Positions 40,484 through 46,782 of a DNA stretch of 46,782 nt are shown piece by piece. This DNA is from Candidatus Woesebacteria bacterium. GTDB taxonomy: Bacteria; Patescibacteriota; Microgenomatia; UBA1400; UBA1396. Each line of letters begins with the position of its first letter. Positions within the stretch are counted from its first letter, which is position 1. The position numbers were made by a program, and so were the translations under genes. The stretch covers positions 1 through 46,782 of the forward strand of contig JAJOJK010000021.1 of assembly GCA_021208605.1 (NCBI GenBank). Reading direction: 5' to 3'. The notes beneath the pieces are model-generated. The model searched no databases and had not been told where the DNA came from. It saw only the letters and a list, made by a program, of their open reading frames with translations.

Positions 40484-41398
40484 CTACCCAAAATACGGCA
40501 CGCCCCACCACTCGCTCGGATCGACAAAGCGGTGACCGCGGTCGAGGGCGTTCAAGCGATTCATTTCTTCATCGGTCAGCGTGAATGCAAACACGGCGAA
40601 GTTTTCGGCGATGCGATTGGGATTGGTTGACTTCGGAATCACTACCAAACCGCGCTGCAGTGACCAGCGGATGAGCACTTGTGCTGGAGTGACACCGTGC
40701 GCTGTCGCGATGTCTACGACCACTGGATCGACCAGTGGTTTCTCACTACGTTCGCCAAACGAACCGAGAGGCGAGTACGCCGTAACGGCCACGTTTTTAT
40801 CATGACAAAACTCAACCAATGCCAACTGCGCGTTGTACGGATGGATTTCAATCTGATTCATGGCCGGCTTGAGAGTAGCGTAGTTCAAAAGGTCAACCAT
40901 CAAGGGAGCGGTATAGTTCGCCACGCCAATAGACTTGACGAGATCTTCTTCCACTAACTGTTCCATTGCGCGCCAAGTTTCTTGGAGGGAAACAGCTTCC
41001 GTTTTTACTCGTCCGTCTTCGCCATGAGGTTCTTTTTCTTCTCCTGCGGCAAAGGCAATGCCCCAGTGCACTAAGTAGAGATCCAGGTATTCCAGTTGAA
41101 GGTTCTCGAGCGTGCGGCGGCACGCTTGAGCCACCGTATCTGGATGGTGGTCGGTATTCCAGAGTTTGCTGGTAATAAAGAGCTCTTCTCTCTTGACTTC
41201 GCCGTTGGTGAAGAGTTCTTGTAAGGCGGTGCCGATCTCGGCTTCGTTGCCATAAATGTGGGCGCAGTCGATATGGCGATAGCCAGCGCGGACCGCGATT
41301 TTAACCGCTTCGCCCACTGAAGCGGTTTCTGATTTCCAGGTTCCCAGTCCAAGTTGGGGGATGGTCTTGCCGTTGTTGAGGGTAAGTGTCGGTTGCAT
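40484..41398 (-). CDS. Aldo/keto reductase (second copy)
   Basis: A 304-residue NADPH-dependent reductase with the complete AKR set: GLGTWKSE, YRHIDCAHIYGNEAEIG (Asp, Tyr), FITSKLWNTDHH (Lys), YLDLYLVHWG (His), SIGVANYT, and VIPKSTNPNRIAENF at the cofactor end. It is closer to the AKR3/AKR4-type reductases than the shorter copy at 29054. It lacks the four-repeat promoter. TACACT lies 6 bases before its start, so it is probably leaderless. The substrate is unknown, likely an aldehyde or keto compound. Confidence 0.88.
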   Translation of the reverse strand: MQPTLTLNNGKTIPQLGLGTWKSETASVGEAVKIAVRAGYRHIDCAHIYGNEAEIGTALQELFTNGEVKREELFITSKLWNTDHHPDTVAQACRRTLENLQLEYLDLYLVHWGIAFAAGEEKEPHGEDGRVKTEAVSLQETWRAMEQLVEEDLVKSIGVANYTAPLMVDLLNYATLKPAMNQIEIHPYNAQLALVEFCHDKNVAVTAYSPLGSFGERSEKPLVDPVVVDIATAHGVTPAQVLIRWSLQRGLVVIPKSTNPNRIAENFAVFAFTLTDEEMNRLNALDRGHRFVDPSEWWGVPYFG

Positions 41399-41569
41399 AG
41401 TGCTAGTGTAACAGCTTTACTAGAATCACATATGGCAAAAGAGTTTTTTGTCGAAAACGAATGAAGAAGATCGTTCATCATGCGCAACAAAAGAAAAGGA
41501 GCAAGTAAAAAATTATAAGACTAAAGGTTTGACCTTGAATCTGATTTTTTTGCTATACTGGCACGGCAT

Positions 41570-43846
41570 ATGCAGCAGTTTTCAGCGTATCTCATAGAAA
41601 AAATACTATTGGCAAGAGATACTTTTGAGTTCAGTTTTCGAGTTGAATCCGGCGAAGAAATTGATTTTTTGCCCGGTTCTTATATTTGGTTGATCCTTCC
41701 TGGTGTGCCGGAAGATGATCCGCGTGGCAATCGGCGTGCTTTCTCTCTTTCGGGCTACGATACAGAAACGAAGATCCTAAAAATTCTTTTCCGCACTTCT
41801 CTCTCTGGTTACAAGCGCACACTCGAGCACATGCCAGAAAACACTGAAGTGCAGATATTGGGACCAGCTGGCTCAACCTTTCATTGGGATGTCGATTTTT
41901 CTGTTGTCAAACCGCAGTATTTGATTGCGGGTGGTGTTGGTGTGGCTCCCTACCTTCACTACGTTCGTCGGTTGCCAGGACTGGAACAGAGCGTTCCCAA
42001 TCCCCTCCACCTGCACTTTGTGAACACCAAAGAAGATCGTGCCTTTATGCTCGATGAGTTACAGCGGTTGTCAGCGCAGAAACGTTTTTCTTTTGCGCAT
42101 TCGCTTGGTATTTTTCAGGCAAGCGAGTTGCTGTCAGTACTCGATCATCCAGTTCCGCTAAGTGAGTGTGAGTTTTACATCTCTGGGACGCAGCCGTTTG
42201 TACAGCGTGTGTATGAGGAACTTTCTACTAGTGGAATTCCATTACACCAGATGCGATTTGAGCAGTTTTACCCAGTCACGAATACGAAAATTTCACAGTA
42301 TTTTGCACGCCTAGAAGATCAGGATTCTGCCAGTGAAGCACCAATCGATCCGTTCCGTTTATTGGTGGATGGTACGAGCAGCCACCTCATTGTGACCGAT
42401 GAAAATGGCCTGATTGTGTTTGCTAACCAAGCGGCGCAAGATATTACTGGTTTTTCTTTGTCTGAGATGATGGGTAGCACACCGCGACTCTGGGGTGGTG
42501 AGATGCCAGCCCAGTTTTACCAAGACCTCTGGCAGAAGATTAAGGTAGAGCGAAAAACAGTAGTTCATGAAATACAAAACCGGCGCAAGAATGGTCAAAA
42601 GTATTTTGCCCTTGCCCGAATTACGCCACTGATTGAGGAGGATCAGGTCATCGGTTTTATTGCTTCGGAAGAAGATATCACTGAACGTGTTCAGATGGAG
42701 AAGGCAATTCTTCTCGATAAGCAGAAAGATGAAGCCATGCTGAACAGTATTGGTGAAGGTCTTGTGGCCCATGATCAGTCAGGAAACGTTATCTTAATGA
42801 ATGCAGCTGCTCAGACAATGCTCGGTTACTCCAGTGATGATTTAGTCGGACAGAAATTTGTCGAAGTGGTTAGAGCCGAGGACGAACGCGGCAATGTCGT
42901 TTCAGCGGAAGAACGATCACTGACAAAAGCGTTTGAGCGTTTAGAGCCGCTTGTGGATGATCATGTGTATGTCCGCAAGAATGGCAGCAAATTTGTCGTT
43001 CAAGTTACCAACTCACCGATATTGGATGGTGAGAAAAACTACGGTGTGATTCAAGTATTCCGCGATATCACACACGATCGCGAAGTTGACAACATGAAGA
43101 CTGAGTTTATTGCGCTGGCTTCGCACCAGTTACGGACGCCGCTTTCTACCATTAATTGGTATATCGAGATGGTACTTTCTGGAGACGCAGGCGAGATAAA
43201 TGAAGAGCAAAAGCGCTTTTTAACGGAAGCCTACCAAGGAGCCACGCGTATGGTTTCTTTGGTGAATGCTCTTTTGAATGTGGCGCGCATTGAGTCTGGC
43301 ACATTTATTGTCGATCCGAAGCCGACCGATCTGATTCGAATAGCTCGCTCGGTAATGGATGAATTGAAACTCGAAATTGATCAAAAGAATATCCGTTTTT
43401 CTGAGGAGCACGATACCTTTGAGGAGGTAAATCTTGATGAAGAATTGACGAAAATAATCATCGATAACATTGTGACCAATGCAGTGAAGTACACACCAGC
43501 AGGTGGAAAAGTCCATATGGAGATACGTCGCTTCTCCGCTGGCGAGCGGCTGCCATCAGATGGGCAAGCTGAAGAAGATGGATTTCTGGTGTCGGTGAGA
43601 GATACTGGGGTAGGTATTCCAGAGCACCAGAAAGCGCAGATTTTTGATAAGCTCTTCCGCGCTGATAATGTGCGTAAGACCGACACGCAAGGAACCGGTT
43701 TGGGGCTCTACATTACTAAACGTGTGGTTGAGCAATCAAGTGGTAAGATCTGGTTCCAGTCCACTGAAAATGAAGGTTCCGTATTTTATGTGTATTTGCC
43801 CATGACCGGAATGTCAAGAAAAGAAGGAAGTCGTCGTTTGGAATGA
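41570..43846 (+). CDS. Hybrid sensor: ferredoxin-NAD(P)+ reductase-like module fused to PAS-PAS-histidine kinase
   Basis: A 758-residue soluble protein. Residues about 1-235 form a flavin reductase of the FNR family, with the FAD strand RRAFSLSGYD, the pyridine-nucleotide motif LIAGGVGVAPYLHYV and FYISGTQPFVQRVYEEL. Two PAS domains follow (about 260-380, GLIVFANQAAQDITGF; about 385-510, GNVILMNAAAQTMLGYS). Next come the dimerisation/phosphoacceptor H519 in ASHQLRTPL and the ATPase domain with DTGVGIP and GTGLGLYITK. There is no membrane segment. A kinase that reads NAD(P)H or flavin redox state is the clear inference. Two receiver genes follow directly. Confidence 0.9.
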   Translation: MQQFSAYLIEKILLARDTFEFSFRVESGEEIDFLPGSYIWLILPGVPEDDPRGNRRAFSLSGYDTETKILKILFRTSLSGYKRTLEHMPENTEVQILGPAGSTFHWDVDFSVVKPQYLIAGGVGVAPYLHYVRRLPGLEQSVPNPLHLHFVNTKEDRAFMLDELQRLSAQKRFSFAHSLGIFQASELLSVLDHPVPLSECEFYISGTQPFVQRVYEELSTSGIPLHQMRFEQFYPVTNTKISQYFARLEDQDSASEAPIDPFRLLVDGTSSHLIVTDENGLIVFANQAAQDITGFSLSEMMGSTPRLWGGEMPAQFYQDLWQKIKVERKTVVHEIQNRRKNGQKYFALARITPLIEEDQVIGFIASEEDITERVQMEKAILLDKQKDEAMLNSIGEGLVAHDQSGNVILMNAAAQTMLGYSSDDLVGQKFVEVVRAEDERGNVVSAEERSLTKAFERLEPLVDDHVYVRKNGSKFVVQVTNSPILDGEKNYGVIQVFRDITHDREVDNMKTEFIALASHQLRTPLSTINWYIEMVLSGDAGEINEEQKRFLTEAYQGATRMVSLVNALLNVARIESGTFIVDPKPTDLIRIARSVMDELKLEIDQKNIRFSEEHDTFEEVNLDEELTKIIIDNIVTNAVKYTPAGGKVHMEIRRFSAGERLPSDGQAEEDGFLVSVRDTGVGIPEHQKAQIFDKLFRADNVRKTDTQGTGLGLYITKRVVEQSSGKIWFQSTENEGSVFYVYLPMTGMSRKEGSRRLE

Positions 43847-43871
43847 TGGCGGAAAGAAAGTAGGTAAACCC

Positions 43872-44273
43872 GTGAGTGCAAAAACAAAAATAGTTTTAGT
43901 AGTGGAAGACGAACGTCCGTTGCTCGATGCTATAAAACTCAAACTTGAAAACAGCGGCATGGAAGCCGTAACGGCTCGCACAGTGAAGCAGGCACTTTCT
44001 TATCTAGAAGAACTGCCCACCGTCGACGGTATTTGGGTCGATCACTATCTGTTGGGTGACGAGGATGGACTTGATTTTGTCGCACAAGTAAAGAATGAGG
44101 GATCCCGCTGGAATCAAATACCGGTTTTTGTCGTGAGTAATACCGCCAGCAGCGAGAAGGTAATGGCCTACATGCAGTTTGGTGTAAGTAAGTACTTTGT
44201 GAAGGCAAACTATCGACTTGATCAAATAATCAAAGAAATTAAGGAGAATTTGGACCATGAGCAGTTTGAATGA
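43872..44273 (+). CDS. Receiver-only response regulator 1
   Basis: A 133-residue stand-alone receiver domain with the acidic pocket VVEDE, phosphoacceptor D57 in GIWVDHYLLGDEDG, the Ser/Thr switch in VFVVSNTASS and the Lys in KYFVKANYRLDQI. It has no output domain. It starts with GTG 25 bases after the kinase gene and overlaps the next receiver gene by 17 bases. It may act as a phosphate relay or by protein contact, for instance on the pilus ATPase encoded next. Confidence 0.88.
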   Translation: MSAKTKIVLVVEDERPLLDAIKLKLENSGMEAVTARTVKQALSYLEELPTVDGIWVDHYLLGDEDGLDFVAQVKNEGSRWNQIPVFVVSNTASSEKVMAYMQFGVSKYFVKANYRLDQIIKEIKENLDHEQFE

Positions 44274-44640
44274 TTCTTCCCCTTCTATTCTCATAGTAGA
44301 AGACGAGGCAGCTATGGCAAAAGCGTTGGAGCTAAAGCTTACCAAAGAGGGTTATATTGTTAAGGTAGCTGCAAATGGTCGAGAAGGCATGTCGGCATTG
44401 CGAGAAAATCAATTTGATGCCATGCTCCTGGATATTATGATGCCGGAAGTAGACGGTTGGGAGATGATGGAGACAATGCAGCGAGAGGGCATCTCTCTGC
44501 CGATCCTTATTACCTCGAATCTGAGCCAAACTGAAGACATTCAGCGAGCAGAGGCGCTTGGGGCGAAGAAGTTCTTAGTGAAGTCAAATCAGACACTTGC
44601 TGACATTGTTGCTGAAGTTCAGATTGTAGTGACTGGGTAA
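44257..44640 (+). CDS. Receiver-only response regulator 2
   Basis: A 127-residue receiver domain with ILIVEDEAA, phosphoacceptor D59 in DAMLLDIMMPEVDGW, the switch in ILITSNLS and the Lys in KKFLVKSNQTL. It has no DNA-binding output. It overlaps the preceding receiver gene. The close similarity of the C-terminal VK.N..L..I block in both suggests a duplication. It is co-transcribed with the FNR-fused kinase. Confidence 0.9.
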   Translation: MSSLNDSSPSILIVEDEAAMAKALELKLTKEGYIVKVAANGREGMSALRENQFDAMLLDIMMPEVDGWEMMETMQREGISLPILITSNLSQTEDIQRAEALGAKKFLVKSNQTLADIVAEVQIVVTG

Positions 44641-44698
44641 ATCCTCTTGTTTTCTTTGGGTGTTGTGTGGAGTAAAACATTGCTACAATGGTGTAAAC

Positions 44699-46363
44699 AT
44701 GAACGCCGCTTTGAACTCTGGCTTATATGAACGACTTCAGGAAATGGAGCTTATTGAGGCGCATGTGCTTGCCGAGGCTTTTTCGCAAGCGGAAGAGTCC
44801 TCTTCTTTTTTAGGTGCCTCTCTTCTCCAGAATGAACTGATCTCAGAAAATACACTTGGTTACATAGTGGGAGATGTATTTCATCTGCCCTACGTGAATT
44901 TACGAGAGGTTTCTATCGATACCAAGGCGATGCAACGGTTGCCACGGGCAGTAGCTGTAGCGCAACAGGCCTTGGTTTTTGCCGAGGATGAAGAGACCAT
45001 TAAGTTAGCAGGATCGAATGTTGAGTATGACGAACTCGTATCGTTTTTAGAAAAGAAAACCGGCAAAACTGTGAAAGTCTTTTTTACGTTTTCGGGGCCT
45101 TTGCAGCAGAGTTACACGCTCTATGATGAAAATATATCAGAAGTTTTCACCGATATGTTGTCGGTGTATGCCGAAAAGGCTACAGGTGAAAACTCTGATC
45201 CACCAGTAATAAAAATTGTTGATCTTATTTTTCAACACGCCTACTCCAAGAACGCTTCAGATATTCACATTGAGCCAAAGGACGATGGTACTACTCTTTT
45301 GCGTTTTCGCGTCGATGGAATTATGCATGATGTGGTTGAGTTGCCAGCATTTCTCACGCCCTTAATAGTAATGCGCATAAAAATTATGGCGCTTTTGCGT
45401 ACTGATGAGCATCAAGAAGCACAGGACGGAAAGATTAGCTATGAGGTCGATGCAGAAACACTGGATATTCGTGTCTCGATTGTTCCAGTGGTGAATGGTG
45501 AAAAAGTGGTGCTCCGTTTGTTATCGGAACGGTCGCGCAAGTTTTCTTTGCGAGATTTAGGTTTATCCGAGGCAGGTTTGAAAAAAGTTCAAGCAGCGTA
45601 CAAGAATCCTCACGGCATGATTTTGGCAACGGGGCCGACAGGTTCCGGAAAAACCACCACACTGTATTCTGTTCTCAAGGAACTGAACTCACGATCCGTG
45701 AACATTATGACCATTGAGGATCCTGTTGAGTACGAAATTGAAAACGTCAATCAAATGCAGGTAACACATACCGGTGATGTGACGTTTGCGTCTGGTTTGC
45801 GGTCTATTGTACGGCAAGATCCAAATATCATTTTGGTAGGAGAGATTCGTGACGAAGAAACAGCTGATATTGCTATTAATGCTGCTATGACTGGTCACCT
45901 CGTGCTTTCTACTTTGCACACAAACGATGCCGTGACGGCGTTTCCGAGGCTTATTGATATGGGAGTAGAGCCTTACTTAGTCTCCTCCACTGTGAATGTT
46001 GTGATTGCTCAACGGTTGTTGCGAAAAATTTGTACTTCTTGTCGTGTTTCGCGCACTGTTCAAACGGAAGAACTGAAAGTGCTTGACCCGCGATACACTC
46101 CTTTGTTGCAAGGACGCACTATGTATGTTGGAAAAGGGTGTCCGGTTTGTGGACATTCCGGTTATCGCGGTCGAGTTGGAGTGTTTGAAGTGCTTGTTAT
46201 GAATGATGATTTACGAGCTGCCATCGCTGACAAGCATGATGCTTCGTATCTGCATACTTTAGCAGTCAAAAGTGGCATGAAAACTATGATGCAAGACGGT
46301 GTAGAGAAAGTAGCACAAGGCATTACTTCGCTCGAGGAAGTAATTCGGGTACTCCATGATTAA
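44699..46363 (+). CDS. pilB: Type IV pilus / type II secretion assembly ATPase (GspE/PilB)
   Basis: A 554-residue cytoplasmic hexameric ATPase that powers pilus extension. An N-terminal MshEN-like domain leads to the Walker A GPTGSGKTTT, the Asp box IMTIEDPVEYE, Walker B IILVGEIRDEETA, the His box LVLSTLHTNDA, and the tetracysteine zinc site CTSC...CPVC. The start was moved to the ATG at 44699, with TACAAT at 44684-44689 just upstream (leaderless or nearly so). It overlaps pilC by 8 bases. Confidence 0.93.
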   Translation: MNAALNSGLYERLQEMELIEAHVLAEAFSQAEESSSFLGASLLQNELISENTLGYIVGDVFHLPYVNLREVSIDTKAMQRLPRAVAVAQQALVFAEDEETIKLAGSNVEYDELVSFLEKKTGKTVKVFFTFSGPLQQSYTLYDENISEVFTDMLSVYAEKATGENSDPPVIKIVDLIFQHAYSKNASDIHIEPKDDGTTLLRFRVDGIMHDVVELPAFLTPLIVMRIKIMALLRTDEHQEAQDGKISYEVDAETLDIRVSIVPVVNGEKVVLRLLSERSRKFSLRDLGLSEAGLKKVQAAYKNPHGMILATGPTGSGKTTTLYSVLKELNSRSVNIMTIEDPVEYEIENVNQMQVTHTGDVTFASGLRSIVRQDPNIILVGEIRDEETADIAINAAMTGHLVLSTLHTNDAVTAFPRLIDMGVEPYLVSSTVNVVIAQRLLRKICTSCRVSRTVQTEELKVLDPRYTPLLQGRTMYVGKGCPVCGHSGYRGRVGVFEVLVMNDDLRAAIADKHDASYLHTLAVKSGMKTMMQDGVEKVAQGITSLEEVIRVLHD

Positions 46364-46782
46364 TTTGAAGACACATTTCTCCGCAAACGACTGGTACTCA
46401 GTACCAGTTCTTGGCAGCATTGGTCGTCCAACCTCGATGGACATACTTATGTTTACGAAGCACTTGGCTACCATGATTCAGGCTGGCGTGCCATTGGTCG
46501 AAGCCCTCGATACGCTGGTAGAACAGACGAAATCGACTGCATTTCGTGAAGTTATTACCGCGATAGTAGCAGAGGTACGTAACGGAAAATCGTTGGCCGC
46601 TGCTATGAAACCTCACTCTGCCCTCTTTTCTGAGTTTTATATTAGCCTCATCGAGATCAGCGAACAATCTGGCACTCTCGACGAAAATTTATTATTTATA
46701 GCGGAACAACTCACGAAAAACATGAGTTTGCGTAAGAAAATTCAAGCAGCTTTTGTGTATCCTACGTTGATAGTATCAGTAT
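46356..46782 (+). CDS. pilC: Type IV pilus inner-membrane platform protein (PilC/GspF), 3' end outside window
   Basis: Not in the ORF track because it runs off the end. About 142 residues are visible, starting MINLKTHFSANDWY. The family block MFTKHLATMIQAGVPLVEAL and the later GKSLAAAMKPH, YISLIEISEQSGTLDENL and KKIQAAFVYPTLI are typical of the first GspF domain and the start of the first membrane helix. The ATG overlaps the pilB stop by 8 bases. It forms the membrane base on which PilB works. Confidence 0.92.
   Translation, partial: MINLKTHFSANDWYSVPVLGSIGRPTSMDILMFTKHLATMIQAGVPLVEALDTLVEQTKSTAFREVITAIVAEVRNGKSLAAAMKPHSALFSEFYISLIEISEQSGTLDENLLFIAEQLTKNMSLRKKIQAAFVYPTLIVSV

Noticed and set aside
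41399-41569. Four-repeat promoter upstream of the second aldo/keto reductase or the FNR-kinase
   Set aside because: -10 candidates exist in both directions, but no 11-bp TTAC-phased repeats lie at the required distance.

Overview
The window appears to join two unrelated genomes. Bases 1 to about 7980 are AT-rich, use AT-ending codons and carry strong Shine-Dalgarno sequences, as in a low-GC Bacillota (Firmicutes) genome. From about 7980 to the end, the codon usage, promoter style and gene families change abruptly. The mix of receiver-only response regulators, a SafE-cupredoxin protein, DUF305, LUD and PilB/PilC proteins, many of them on apparently leaderless mRNAs, suggests a Patescibacteria/CPR-like bacterium. 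That lineage call is an inference. The change falls inside one ORF (7030-8736), which fuses the front of a CoA-transferase to the back of a malic enzyme. A chimeric contig is the likeliest explanation.

Left part: the end of an ABC exporter; a convergent three-gene ABC import operon (ATPase, permease, lipoprotein) of the TrpXYZ-like/ABC_sub_bind type, with three single-base frameshifts and a 45-bp tandem duplication nearby; a LysR regulator; and a divergent operon for acetoacetyl-CoA/3-hydroxyacyl metabolism (thiolase, FabG-like reductase, CoA-transferase) with LysR-type and cre-like sites.

Right part, in order: pterin dehydratase, glucan phosphorylase, a possible baeRF protein, LUD protein and HxlR regulator; a dinB pair; a copper operon (ArsR-YHS, CopA, SafE-cupredoxin, CopZ-like); crtB plus lycopene cyclase; a GCS2 ligase with an M20 peptidase; two tiny genes, each behind a copy of the same attenuator-like leader RNA; a block of stress-type genes (SDR, YtxH-like, aldo/keto reductase, glycine-zipper protein, KGG protein, NTF2-like, DUF305) interleaved with an ECF sigma operon; a secreted GH5 cellulase with two CBM2-like modules; a thioredoxin, peptidase E, MFS transporter, HD protein and class II photolyase; a histidine kinase with an N-terminal ferredoxin-reductase module and two receiver proteins; and the start of a type IV pilus operon.

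The main discovery candidate is a shared promoter architecture. Seven promoters between 20.8 and 37.3 kb have four tandem 11-bp repeats (consensus about WTTCTTACACN), then exactly 7 nt, then a -10 hexamer, with no -35 box. An eighth, upstream of the dinB pair, is a near match. This is what an OmpR/PhoB-type response regulator would bind, and the genes downstream look like a general stress regulon. The second is the ferredoxin-reductase/PAS/PAS/histidine-kinase fusion. The third is the duplicated leader RNA. No rRNA, tRNA, CRISPR or transposase was seen.
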